64,000 bases of DNA from Porticoccus sp041581635 (GCA_041581635.1 JBFICW010000003.1:1-64000), one strand, 5' to 3'; shown: positions 1-8,254, counted from the stretch's first letter. Numbers and translations: made by a program. Notes: generated by a model from the sequence alone, not told the origin.

Positions 1-524
1 CGAGTCATTATCGAAGTCCCATTAACTACTCAGAGGATAATCTTCTGGAAGCCAAAGGTGGTTTGGAGCGTTTTTATACCGCACTGCGGCCTTTTTCCGA
101 TGTTCCTGCAGTTCCCTTGGCTGCGTTAAAAGGCAGTGAGTTTTACCAGCGTTTTGTGGATGCCATGAACGATGATTTTAATACTCGCGAAGCTTTGGCT
201 GCGATGTATGATCTGGTGCGCGATATTAATACTGTAGCCAAGACGGATACCGCAAAGGCACGCTCTCTGGTTGCCGAGTTAAAGGCGCTGGGTGAGGTGT
301 TTGGTATTCTGGGTGCCGATGCCGAGTCCTTTTTGCAGGGCGGTGGGTTGGTTGGGAGTTCTGGCGACCTCAGTGCTGACAGTATAGAGGCCATGATTGA
401 AGAGCGTGCTGCGGCCAAGAAAAATCGTGATTTTGCCCGTGCCGACGGTATCCGCGAGGAGCTTCTGTCTCAAGGAGTTGTACTGGAAGATTCTCGTGAG
501 GGAACAACTTGGCGCCGGGATTAA
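1..524 (+). CDS. cysS: Cysteinyl-tRNA synthetase, C-terminal part (5' end outside window)
   Basis: This is the last ~173 codons of a class I cysteinyl-tRNA synthetase, open from the window edge (frame starts at base 3) to TAA at 522-524. The first visible residues, SHYRSPINYSEDNL, match the block just before the helical DALR anticodon-binding region. The rest is the helical C-terminal half, ending in the typical RxxR(D/A)FxxADxIRxEL region and a short DSxxGTTWRR tail. The enzyme charges tRNA-Cys in the cytoplasm. The KMSKS and HIGH motifs lie upstream of the window. The stop is 6 bases before the next gene's GTG, so the two may be co-transcribed. Confidence 0.95.
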   Translation, partial: SHYRSPINYSEDNLLEAKGGLERFYTALRPFSDVPAVPLAALKGSEFYQRFVDAMNDDFNTREALAAMYDLVRDINTVAKTDTAKARSLVAELKALGEVFGILGADAESFLQGGGLVGSSGDLSADSIEAMIEERAAAKKNRDFARADGIREELLSQGVVLEDSREGTTWRRD

Positions 525-530
525 CAGATT

Positions 531-1415
531 GTGCTCAATTATACAGAACCTGTTTTTCGTCCCCCCAGTGAAGCCCGGTCACTGATTTTACAAGTGACCA
601 ATGGTTGCTCATGGAATAACTGTACATTTTGCGAAATGTACACGGCAGCGCAAAAGAAGTTCAGTGTAAAAACTACCGAGCAATTAATTAACGAGCTTCG
701 GCAGATCGCTGGTTCGGGGCTTCCCGTACGCCGGGTTTTTCTGGCCGATGGCGATGCGATGACGCTATCGTTTCGTCGGTTAAAAGAACTGCTGTTAGCA
801 ATACGCCACTATCTGCCCGATGTTCAGCGAGTCTCCTCCTACTGTCTCCCCCGTAATTTAAAAAATAAAACGGTTGAAGAATTGGCGGAACTCGAACAGC
901 TTGGCCTGACGCTGATGTACGTGGGCTGTGAATCCGGTGATGATCTTGTGCTGGAAAAAGTCTGCAAGGGTGAAAGCTATCAAACCTCGCTGAGTGCATT
1001 GACCAAGATTAAGCTGGCGGGAATGAGAAGTTCAGTGATGATTTTGAACGGTTTGGGTGGTCAGCGCTATTCCGAACAGCATGCGGTAAATTCTGCGTTG
1101 TTAATGAATGAGGCCCAACCGGAATATCTCTCTACTCTGGTGGTGAGTTTCCCCACGGGTGTAGAACGTTTTCAGGCGGGATTTGGCGGCGACTTTGAGC
1201 CGCTGCAGCAAATGGATTTATTCCGTGAAATGGAGATTCTATTGCAATCCCTCAGGCTGGATAAAACCGTCTTCCGCAGTGATCATGCCTCCAACTATCT
1301 AGTGTTGAAGGGCACGCTATCTCGAGACAAAGAGCGATTGTTAGATCAGGTTCAGACCGCTATTCATAATCCCGACCGTATTCATCTACGCCAGGAGTGG
1401 CAGCGGGGGCTTTAG
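531..1415 (+). CDS. Radical SAM protein, COG1032-like
   Basis: This 294-residue protein starts at GTG 531, six bases after cysS. The iron-sulfur ligands are Cys26, Cys31 and Cys34 in GCSWNNCTFCEMY, the Cx4Cx2C spacing of a recognisable radical SAM subfamily. A (beta/alpha) core follows, with GDAMTL and YVGCESGDD motifs resembling SAM-binding segments. There is no B12 domain and no extra Cys-rich C-terminal domain. The substrate is unknown; conserved neighbours do not define it here. The last ~160 bases (about 1257-1415) recur, with changes, at about 4787-4946 beyond acnB, where they form a gene remnant. The radical SAM assignment is strong but the specific role is unassigned. Confidence 0.88.
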   Translation: MLNYTEPVFRPPSEARSLILQVTNGCSWNNCTFCEMYTAAQKKFSVKTTEQLINELRQIAGSGLPVRRVFLADGDAMTLSFRRLKELLLAIRHYLPDVQRVSSYCLPRNLKNKTVEELAELEQLGLTLMYVGCESGDDLVLEKVCKGESYQTSLSALTKIKLAGMRSSVMILNGLGGQRYSEQHAVNSALLMNEAQPEYLSTLVVSFPTGVERFQAGFGGDFEPLQQMDLFREMEILLQSLRLDKTVFRSDHASNYLVLKGTLSRDKERLLDQVQTAIHNPDRIHLRQEWQRGL

Positions 1416-1528
1416 TCGAGATTGTGCTCAGGTTCCTCATCCTCGTATAGCGCGAAATCGGTGGCTACCCAATCGGTTTTTGGGGGCTGTGTTCCACTGA
1501 TGTTCGCTACAGCCTTTTTCGGCTTCAT
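1412..1528 (-). CDS. Possible 38-residue small protein, unrecognised
   Basis: A short minus-strand reading frame begins at ATG 1526-1528 and ends with TAA at 1412-1414, overlapping the radical SAM stop codon tail to tail. The product starts MKPKKAVANISG and ends with an acidic stretch, ALYEDEEPEHNLD. Its composition looks more protein-like than most shadow frames. There is no clear ribosome binding site, and an in-frame TAG lies 15 bases upstream of the ATG. I do not recognise a family. It could be a real small protein, the tail of a lost gene, or chance. Confidence 0.3.
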   Translation of the reverse strand: MKPKKAVANISGTQPPKTDWVATDFALYEDEEPEHNLD

Positions 1529-1737
1529 ACCATGATTGGTACGCTATGATGGGGTTTGGGCAGGAAAGTCTCTCGGCCCAACATGCTATGCTTCGCAGTT
1601 CCATAGATTTGATTTATAGTCGGAATCGCCCCTCTTTCGCTTCAAAGTACTGCTGCGGAGACCGAAATCAGGTAAAATGCGCGCGTTTTTCCCTGTGAAC
1701 CGGCACGATAGACACCGACACGATATAGAGAGGTTTT
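1416..1737. other. 322-base intergenic region before acnB
   Basis: No plus-strand gene is visible here. The left third is covered by the possible small minus-strand frame. A minor inverted repeat, TACCA-TGAT-TGGTA, lies near 1528-1541. A possible acnB promoter lies near 1651-1678. The remainder, about 1540-1650, shows nothing I can assign. Confidence 0.5.
1651..1678 (+). promoter_or_regulatory. Possible sigma-70 promoter of acnB
   Basis: A good -10 hexamer, TAAAAT at 1673-1678, is followed by a GC-rich GCGCGCG segment. The best -35 at correct spacing is only TGCTGC (1651-1656, 16-base spacer). Predicted initiation near 1685 leaves a ~50-base leader with AGAGAGG at 1727-1733 before the GTG start. 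Confidence 0.35.
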
Positions 1738-4551
1738 GTGAGTAAAATGAGTTTATATACGGACTATTTAAAAGAAATTGAGCTTCGAGAGAAAGAGCTC
1801 GGCTTGCACCCCAAACCCATCGATAGCGCCGATCTGCTGGCCGAAATCATTGAGCAAATTAAAGACACTGCTCATGAGCATCGTGCAGACTCGCTAAAGT
1901 TTTTTATCTACAACACCCTGCCGGGCACCACGAGTGCGGCTGGCGTGAAGGCTAAATTCCTCAAGCAAATTATCCTTGGCGAAGAAACCGTCGAAGAAAT
2001 TACACCTGAGTTTGCCTTCGAACTGCTTTCACATATGAAGGGTGGCCCTTCTGTTGACGTACTTCTTGACTTGGCTCTTGATGACAACCATGACGTTGCA
2101 AAGCCTGCAGCAGACGTACTGAAGACTCAGGTTTTCCTTTACGAAGCCGACACCGATCGCCTGGAAGCGGCCTACAAAGCGGGCAACGCGCTGGCTAAAG
2201 ACATTCTTGAAAGCTATGCCAACGCTGAGTTCTTTACCCAGCTACCAGATATCGACGAAGAAATTAAAGTTGTTACTTATATTGCCGGTGTGGGTGATAT
2301 CTCTACTGACTTGCTTTCTCCTGGCAACCAGGCGCACTCTCGCTCTGACCGTGAGTTGCACGGCCAGTGCATGATCACACCTGAAGCGCAGCAAGAAATT
2401 CGCGACATGCAGGCACAGCACCCTGATAAGAAAGTGATGCTGATCGCTGAGAAAGGCACCATGGGTGTTGGTTCTTCGCGTATGTCTGGTGTGAACAACG
2501 TCGCTTTGTGGGCTGGTAAGCAAGCAAGCCCATATATTCCATTTGTGAACATCGCACCGGTTGTTGCTGGTACTAACGGTATTGCACCTATCTTCTTAAC
2601 CACTGTCGGTGTAACTGGCGGTATCGGTCTTGACCTTAAAAACTGGGTGAAGAAAGTTGATGCTGATGGTAATACAGTGGTTGACGAAAATGGTGATACT
2701 GTACTTGAGGAAGCCTACTCTGTTGCGACTGGCACAGTGTTAACCATCAATTCCAAAGAGAAAAAGCTCTACAGCGATGGTCAAGAGTTGGCTGATGTAT
2801 CTGATGCTTTCACGCCACAAAAAGTGGAGTTCATGAAAGCCGGTGGTTCTTACGCGGTTGTATTTGGTAAGAAACTTCAAACATGCGCAGCTGAAATTCT
2901 AGGTGTTGAGGCTCCTCAGGTTTACGCGCCATCTCAAGAGATTCTTGCTGAAGGCCAAGGGCTTACTGCTGTTGAAAAAATCTTTAACCGCAACGCGGTT
3001 GGTGTGTCTACTAACGAATCACTACTCTCCGGTTCAAACGTACGCGTTAAGGTGAACATTGTTGGTTCACAGGACACCACTGGCCTGATGACCTCACAAG
3101 AGCTTGAGTCGATGGCTGCTACCGTTATCTCTCCAAGTGTTGACGGTGCTTATCAGTCTGGCTGCCACACTGCTTCCGTGTGGGATAAGAAAGCTCAGGC
3201 GAACATTCCGCGTCTCATGAAGTTCATGAATGACTTCGGACTGATCACTGCACGCGACCCTAAAGGCGTGTATCCAGCAATGACTGACGTTATTCATAAG
3301 GTACTGAACGACATTACTGTAGATGACCGCGCGATTATCATCGGCGGTGACTCGCACACGCGTATGTCTAAAGGCGTCGCTTTTGGTGCGGACTCAGGTA
3401 CCGTTGGATTAGCGCTAGCTACTGGTGAAGCGACTATGGTGATTCCTGAGTCGGTTAAAGTGACTTTCAAGGGCCACATGAAAAGCCATATGGACTTCCG
3501 CGACATCGTGCATGCAACACAAATGCAGATGCTGGAAAAGTTCGGCGGCGACAATGTTTTCCAGGGCCGTGTTATTGAAGTTCACATCGGTACCTTGCTT
3601 GCGGACCAGGCTTTCACCTTCACTGACTGGACTGCAGAAATGAAAGCTAAGGCTTCTATCTGTATTTCTGAAGATGAGACCTTGATCGGATCATTGGAAC
3701 TGGCGAAGAGCCGTATCCAGATCATGATCGACAAAGGCATGGACAACAAAGCACAGACGCTTGCTGGTTTGATCAAGCTGGCTGACAAGCGCATCGAAGA
3801 AGTCAGATCTGGAGAAGTGCCTGCTTTGGCACCTGACAATAACGCTAAGTACTTTGCTGAGGTTGTTGTTGATCTAGATGCAATCGAAGAGCCTATGATT
3901 GCTGATCCCGACGTGAATAACGATGATATCTCTAAGCGTTATACCCACGATGTGATCCGCCCAGTGTCTTTCTACAAAGACAAGCCGGTAGACTTGGGTT
4001 TCGTTGGTTCCTGTATGGTTCACAAAGGCGATATGCAAATCATCGCGCAGATGTTGCGAAACATTGAAAAGCAACAGGGTTCGGTAGAATTTAAGGCGCC
4101 TCTAGTCGTAGCTCCCCCAACATACAACATTGTTGATGAGTTAAAAGCCGAGGGCGATTGGGATATTCTTGCGAAATATTCTGGCTTTGTTTTTGATGAT
4201 GACCATCCAAAAGGCGAAGCGCGTACTAAGTACGAGAATATTCTTTATCTAGAACGCCCAGGCTGTAACTTGTGTATGGGTAACCAAGAAAAAGCAGAAC
4301 CAGGCGATACCGTTATCGCTACCTCAACACGTCTTTTCCAAGGCCGTGTAGTTGGTGACTCTGCAGACAAGAAAGGTGAGTCTTTGCTAGGTTCAACGCC
4401 TCTTGTTGTTCTTTCGGCTGTTCTTGGTCGTTTCCCAACGCTCGAAGAGTATAAAAATGCTGTTGACGGCATTCACCTTACTGATTTCGAGCCACCTGCA
4501 GTCGAGCTTAGCACAGAGCCTTCTGCCCAGCCTGTAAGGCTTGTTGGCTGA
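1738..4551 (+). CDS. acnB: Aconitate hydratase B, long Bacteroidetes-like form
   Basis: This 937-residue bifunctional aconitase B / 2-methylisocitrate dehydratase interconverts citrate and isocitrate in the TCA cycle. The N-terminal HEAT-like and swivel domains come first, as in AcnB. The 4Fe-4S ligands are Cys759 (GSCMVHKGD), Cys843 and Cys846 (GCNLCMGNQ). GSQDTTG and GGDSHTR active-site motifs are present. It is about 70 residues longer than the 865-residue E. coli AcnB. Its wording (NTLPGTTSAAG, SGCHTASVWDKKAQANIP, FMNDFGLITARDPKG) matches the AcnB form I know from Bacteroidetes rather than the usual gammaproteobacterial one. GTG 1738 is preferred because AGAGAGG sits 4 bases upstream; ATG 1747 is the alternative. 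Codon use is rich in GGT, GCT and AAC, as in highly expressed genes. A strong terminator follows. Function is near certain; foreign origin is inferred. Confidence 0.95.
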   Translation: MSKMSLYTDYLKEIELREKELGLHPKPIDSADLLAEIIEQIKDTAHEHRADSLKFFIYNTLPGTTSAAGVKAKFLKQIILGEETVEEITPEFAFELLSHMKGGPSVDVLLDLALDDNHDVAKPAADVLKTQVFLYEADTDRLEAAYKAGNALAKDILESYANAEFFTQLPDIDEEIKVVTYIAGVGDISTDLLSPGNQAHSRSDRELHGQCMITPEAQQEIRDMQAQHPDKKVMLIAEKGTMGVGSSRMSGVNNVALWAGKQASPYIPFVNIAPVVAGTNGIAPIFLTTVGVTGGIGLDLKNWVKKVDADGNTVVDENGDTVLEEAYSVATGTVLTINSKEKKLYSDGQELADVSDAFTPQKVEFMKAGGSYAVVFGKKLQTCAAEILGVEAPQVYAPSQEILAEGQGLTAVEKIFNRNAVGVSTNESLLSGSNVRVKVNIVGSQDTTGLMTSQELESMAATVISPSVDGAYQSGCHTASVWDKKAQANIPRLMKFMNDFGLITARDPKGVYPAMTDVIHKVLNDITVDDRAIIIGGDSHTRMSKGVAFGADSGTVGLALATGEATMVIPESVKVTFKGHMKSHMDFRDIVHATQMQMLEKFGGDNVFQGRVIEVHIGTLLADQAFTFTDWTAEMKAKASICISEDETLIGSLELAKSRIQIMIDKGMDNKAQTLAGLIKLADKRIEEVRSGEVPALAPDNNAKYFAEVVVDLDAIEEPMIADPDVNNDDISKRYTHDVIRPVSFYKDKPVDLGFVGSCMVHKGDMQIIAQMLRNIEKQQGSVEFKAPLVVAPPTYNIVDELKAEGDWDILAKYSGFVFDDDHPKGEARTKYENILYLERPGCNLCMGNQEKAEPGDTVIATSTRLFQGRVVGDSADKKGESLLGSTPLVVLSAVLGRFPTLEEYKNAVDGIHLTDFEPPAVELSTEPSAQPVRLVG

Positions 4552-4587
4552 TCCCTAGACCTGTCAAATTGATTGAATTTGATCGAG

Positions 4588-4620
4588 AGCCCTCCCTATT
4601 AAACATAGGGGGGGCTTTTT
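4588..4620 (+). terminator. Rho-independent terminator of acnB
   Basis: A 12-base stem (4588-4599 with 4605-4616, one G-U pair) encloses a 5-base TAAAC loop and is followed by a T run. It lies 37 bases after the acnB stop. A related, partly inverted element (TGTTTAATAGG near 4635-4646, against CCTATTAAACA near 4594-4605) follows without a T run. Confidence 0.85.
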
Positions 4621-4779
4621 AATGGCTCGCCTATTGTTTAATAGGGGGGTGCTAAGGGACGTTACCACCATAATTTTCCAGCCTGAAAGTTTTTTGCGAT
4701 AGGCGCTGAAGGGGAGAGAAATTGCTACTCTATCCTTGTCGCAGAGTAGGGATACTTTTAAGGTGCAAACGTAGGTACA

Positions 4780-4946
4780 CTCTGAAGCTTGAGAAAACAG
4801 TCTTTCGCAAAGATCACTGTCTCCAACCATCTAGTGTTGAAGGGCACACTGTCTCGAGACAAAGAGCGGCTGTTAGATCAGGTTCGACCGCTATTCATAA
4901 TCCCGGCCGTATTCATCTATACCAAGAGTGGCAGCGCGGTTTATAA
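4780..4946 (+). pseudogene. Remnant of a second radical SAM gene (3' end only)
   Basis: This stretch is a diverged copy of the last ~160 bases of the radical SAM gene at 531-1415. Shared blocks include ATCTAGTGTTGAAGGGCAC, CTCGAGACAAAGAGCG and GCTATTCATAATCCC. Relative to the intact copy it lacks one base in the codon CAG after GATCAGGTT, which shifts the frame, and it has a small indel near its left edge. There is no start or 5' part: homology fades left of about 4780. Apart from that left edge, most substitutions fall at synonymous positions (CGG/CGC, GGG/GGT, CTT/TTA, CAG/CAA, TAG/TAA), which suggests it was once part of a working gene. It ends 41 bases before the glpD-like stop on the other strand. 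Confidence 0.85.
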
Positions 4947-4987
4947 CTGTTTCAGGTCTTTCTCTACCAGTTCTTTCTCAACAGAGC

Positions 4988-6175
4988 CTAAATGCCAGAG
5001 AGTGTTAACGGCAGGGCTTTGGTGTCGATCCAGTTTTCTGGTATTCCCAAGGTGGAGCCAATCACTTTTACGGCTTTTTCAGCAGTAGCCCGGTAGGCGG
5101 TGAGTTTGCCACCATAAATGCCCAGGTAGTGGGGTTCTTTCGGCTGGTCCGTGATGAGCCGAACTTCTCGGCTGCGCTGGTAGTGTTTTTGTCTTCCGCT
5201 GGGCAGGACCCTTAACCCGGCCATTTCTCCGCACACTTTGCCATCGTAGTCTGGGAAGTGAGTTGTTAGGACTTCAAGTAGGTATTGTCGCTCCTGTTCG
5301 GTGGGTTCAACCTCTTCCGGATTGCCTTCAAACAGGGTTTCTGTGGTGCCCAATAGCGTTTTATCGTACCAGGGTAATACAAACACGGCTCTTCCATCGG
5401 CTGGGGATTCTAGGTAGTAACATTCGTCGCTAATTTTTTTGTCGAGTATTAAGTGTGTCCCTTGAACTAAATCCACCGGAATGGTGCGAGGCACTGGGGA
5501 GATTGAGCTTGCGAGCTGGTTTATCCAGGGGCCGCCTGCGTTGACTAGAAACCGGCAGTTGGCAGTTTCATTGCGACCGCCGTTGTCATAATGTACTCGA
5601 TATCCATCTTCAGTTTGTTCTGCGTGGGTGAAGTTTGCCGGGCAGCACGCCTCTGCTCCCAGTGCAATTGCAGACTGGATGACCGCTGCGGTGAGTTTGG
5701 CGTCATCGGTTTGGGCATCATGGTATCGGTAGACCTTTTGCAGATCGTCTTTGTTAAGGCCTTCCAACTTGTCCCACTCTGATGGCGGGACAACCTCAAA
5801 CTGGGATTCTTCACGGCAGCCAGACAGTAACCAGTATAGGCTTAGCCCAGTATGAATCTGCCATGTGTGGTAATTGGAGTGTTTGTAGATGGGCAGGTAA
5901 AACCAGTTGCTATGGACCAGTTCCGGCGCATTTTTTAGTAGCAAGGCTCTTTCTTTCAGTCCTTCCTGTACCAGAGACAGCTCCCCACCTTGCAAATAGC
6001 GGAGTCCACCGTGAATAAGTTTGCTGGATTTGCTGGAAGTACCCGCTGCCCAGCCAGTTTTTTCCAAAATTAACGTGGAGTAGCCCGCAGCCTGAGATGC
6101 CTGTGCAACACCTGCGCCCTGTATCCCTCCGCCAATCACAATTACATCGTAGGTGGCTTTATTATTATTGTTCAT
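4988..6175 (-). CDS. glpD: FAD-dependent glycerol-3-phosphate dehydrogenase, short form
   Basis: This 395-residue flavoprotein oxidises glycerol-3-phosphate to dihydroxyacetone phosphate at the membrane, passing electrons to quinone. GGGIQGAG near the N-terminus is the FAD-binding Rossmann motif. SSKSSKLIHGGLRYL, the DDAKL segment, NAGGPWINQL and GGKLTAYR follow in the order seen in GlpD. E. coli GlpD has 501 residues; this protein stops just after the GGKLTAYR block, so the helical C-terminal DAO_C domain (~110 residues) is absent. No continuation is visible in other frames downstream, where the radical SAM remnant lies. It follows the glycerophosphodiesterase gene on the same strand with a 47-base gap. 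A naturally short GlpD-like oxidase is the alternative to truncation. Confidence 0.82.
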   Translation of the reverse strand: MNNNNKATYDVIVIGGGIQGAGVAQASQAAGYSTLILEKTGWAAGTSSKSSKLIHGGLRYLQGGELSLVQEGLKERALLLKNAPELVHSNWFYLPIYKHSNYHTWQIHTGLSLYWLLSGCREESQFEVVPPSEWDKLEGLNKDDLQKVYRYHDAQTDDAKLTAAVIQSAIALGAEACCPANFTHAEQTEDGYRVHYDNGGRNETANCRFLVNAGGPWINQLASSISPVPRTIPVDLVQGTHLILDKKISDECYYLESPADGRAVFVLPWYDKTLLGTTETLFEGNPEEVEPTEQERQYLLEVLTTHFPDYDGKVCGEMAGLRVLPSGRQKHYQRSREVRLITDQPKEPHYLGIYGGKLTAYRATAEKAVKVIGSTLGIPENWIDTKALPLTLSGI

Positions 6176-6222
6176 GATTAGTGCGGCCTTTTATCTATCA
6201 GTCAACTTACTTGTGCCTCTCA

Positions 6223-6963
6223 TTAAAGTGCTCGATGTGCCAGGTTTTCAATCATTCCCCCAACATCAAAGGTTTCTATCATATCTGCTCCCCGGTTAAA
6301 CCAGTCTATCGCCGAGTTTGGATCTGTTATCTCGTAAATCACTACCGTACTCTCGATGTTATCCAGAGCAACGTCATCTGGAATCATTTCAGCATCACAA
6401 AAGATAAACTCGGGTTGAATGCTGGTCATTAATGGACTTTCAAGCTCACCCCATTGTTTTAGCACTAAGCCTAATCGAGGGTAGCCCTGTTTCCAGGCAT
6501 GGTGAATAAACTCGTCGCTAAAGCTGATTAATACACATTGAGACAGCGATGGTTTCAGTGTCTCAAGGATAATCTCATAGGCATGTTCAATCCCTTCAAT
6601 ATGGAGTCCGGTGCGTTTGAGTTCGATAAAGGCAGTAACTTCTGGGTGCTTTCTGAGGAGGTCAACCAGTTCTGACAGGGGGGTAATCGTCTGACGCTTA
6701 AATTGATCGCCAAAACGATCAGGCTCTGAGGCTGGAAGGAGAATAAGTTCTGACAGATTAAGCAGATGAGCGGCGTTGTCTATACCGGAGATGCGGTTCA
6801 TCAGTGTGTCGTGGTATAGAACCGGTTGGTGGTCTGCGCTAAACAGAATGTCGGTTTCAATAAAGTGCGCACCAGCCTCAATAGCCTTGCTTATGCCTAA
6901 CAGCGTGTTTTCAGGGTAGTGTTTTGGGTAACCCCTGTGTCCAACGAGACGATCCGTTAGCAT
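6223..6963 (-). CDS. Glycerophosphodiester phosphodiesterase
   Basis: This 246-residue GDPD-family enzyme hydrolyses glycerophosphodiesters from phospholipid turnover to glycerol-3-phosphate and an alcohol. Catalytic and metal-binding motifs are all visible: His9-Arg10 (GHRGYP), Glu18-Asn19 (PENT), Glu36 and Asp38 (IETDI) and His51-Asp52 (YHD). There is no signal peptide, so it is cytoplasmic like UgpQ rather than periplasmic GlpQ. It is the first gene of a minus-strand pair whose second gene (glpD-like) would consume its product, a coherent two-step salvage route. Confidence 0.9.
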   Translation of the reverse strand: MLTDRLVGHRGYPKHYPENTLLGISKAIEAGAHFIETDILFSADHQPVLYHDTLMNRISGIDNAAHLLNLSELILLPASEPDRFGDQFKRQTITPLSELVDLLRKHPEVTAFIELKRTGLHIEGIEHAYEIILETLKPSLSQCVLISFSDEFIHHAWKQGYPRLGLVLKQWGELESPLMTSIQPEFIFCDAEMIPDDVALDNIESTVVIYEITDPNSAIDWFNRGADMIETFDVGGMIENLAHRAL

Positions 6964-7065
6964 GGATTAATACCAGTTGTTGAATGTCCCCTTATCCTAG
7001 ACCCGATATGGGCCACTCAACAACTGCTTAATCTATCAAATAGAAAAATTATTGGTGATAAATGC

Positions 7066-7911
7066 CTAGGCTAATTTTTTCTCGCCAGCATCCACAGATT
7101 GAAGAATTAAGGTGTTTATCGTCATCGGGCCTACGCCGCCGGGGACGGGAGTAAGGGCAGCTACGCGGCCGTGGAGAGGCTCCAGCTCAATATCTCCTAC
7201 ACCTCCGGGATGATAACCGGCATCTACGACTACAGCGCCATCTTTGATCCAGTCTGCTTTGATGAATTCGGGTTTGCCTACTGCACCAACAACAATGTCG
7301 GCATCGCCAACAAGTTCAGCCAGATTTTTAGTCCGGGAGTGGCAGATAGTGACTGTCGCATTGGCATTGAGGAGCATCATTGCCATTGGTTTTCCGAGAA
7401 TCGGGCTGCGGCCCACAACCACAGCGTGTTTGCCTTCCAGAGGAATATCGTAGGCGGACAAAAGACGCATGATGCCCTGTGGCGTGGCAGAGCCGTAGGC
7501 CTCTTCACCCATAGCCATCCGGCCAAATCCCAGGCAGGTAACGCCGTCGACATCTTTTTCCAGTGCGATGCTGTCAAAGCAGTCGCGCTCTTCTATTTGT
7601 GGTGGGACGGGGTGCTGTAACAAAATGCCCTGGCAATTAGGGTTGTTGTTCAGTGTTTCGATCTTAGCCAAGAGTTCTTCGGTTGTTGTTTCCTCCGGCA
7701 TTTCAACTGCAATGGATTCCATGCCCACGCGTTTGCAGGCATTTTGCTTCATTCTCACGTAGGTGGCTGATGCCGGATCGCCACCCACCAGAATAGTTGC
7801 CAGTATTGGGGGTTGGCCGCCACTCTTCGATTTTAGCTGTGCAACGCGCTCTGTCAGTTCTGCTTCTGTTTGTTGGGCAACAGCTTTGCCATCGAGAATT
7901 ATAGTTGGCAT
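7066..7911 (-). CDS. folD: Methylenetetrahydrofolate dehydrogenase/cyclohydrolase
   Basis: The bifunctional FolD interconverts 5,10-methylene-THF, methenyl-THF and 10-formyl-THF for one-carbon metabolism. The YVRMKQNAC motif carries the catalytic Lys55. GILLQHPVP and GRSPILGKPMAMMLL (NADP-binding) follow, and PVPGGVGPMT lies near the C-terminus. I place the start at ATG 7911 (281 residues, MPTIILDGK), which matches the family's N-terminus and has GGAG about 10 bases upstream. An in-frame ATG at 7950 would add 13 residues. The gene stands alone and faces away from the tRNA cluster. Identity is certain; the start is likely. Confidence 0.95.
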   Translation of the reverse strand: MPTIILDGKAVAQQTEAELTERVAQLKSKSGGQPPILATILVGGDPASATYVRMKQNACKRVGMESIAVEMPEETTTEELLAKIETLNNNPNCQGILLQHPVPPQIEERDCFDSIALEKDVDGVTCLGFGRMAMGEEAYGSATPQGIMRLLSAYDIPLEGKHAVVVGRSPILGKPMAMMLLNANATVTICHSRTKNLAELVGDADIVVGAVGKPEFIKADWIKDGAVVVDAGYHPGGVGDIELEPLHGRVAALTPVPGGVGPMTINTLILQSVDAGEKKLA

Positions 7912-8010
7912 GGTAATGGGGCTCCGGGGTATTAGGTTTAAAGGCGGCATTTTCTCACTTCGTATAGTTCCTGTGAAGTGAATCTCTCGTTACTTAGACG
8001 CGCTTTTTGA

Positions 8011-8039
8011 TTGACGAAGCGGATTAGCGACAGTATCAT
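8011..8039 (+). promoter_or_regulatory. Sigma-70 promoter of the tRNA Pro-Arg-His cluster
   Basis: TTGACG (8011-8016), a 17-base spacer and TATCAT (8034-8039) form a strong promoter. A GC-rich segment, GCGCACC, follows at the initiation region, as in stringently controlled stable-RNA promoters. It lies 34 bases before the first tRNA. Confidence 0.75.
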
Positions 8040-8072
8040 GCGCACCTCTCGAAATGAGGGTCGTTAAGACAT

Positions 8073-8149
8073 CGGGGATTAGCGCAGTCTGGTAGCGCGC
8101 CTGCTTTGGGAGCAGGATGTCGGGGGTTCGAATCCCTCATCCCCGACCA
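8073..8149 (+). tRNA. tRNA-Pro (anticodon TGG)
   Basis: A complete 77-base cloverleaf. The acceptor stem CGGGGAT pairs with ATCCCCG, there is a TTCGAAT T-loop, and the anticodon loop TTTGGGA in stem CTGCT/AGCAG gives TGG. The 3' CCA is encoded. Confidence 0.96.
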
Positions 8150-8177
8150 CTCATTTATTCCGAGAGGCACTTGTTGA

Positions 8178-8254
<77 letters not shown>

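Noticed and set aside
4722..5088. Two plus-strand frames over the radical SAM remnant that could be read as short genes
   Set aside because: They owe their length to the decayed repeat: one holds only its tail after the frameshift and the other runs over it into the glpD-like gene; neither has a domain start or ribosome site.
7171..7620. 149-codon plus-strand frame antisense to folD
   Set aside because: No ribosome site or recognised motif; folD on the other strand is fully conserved.
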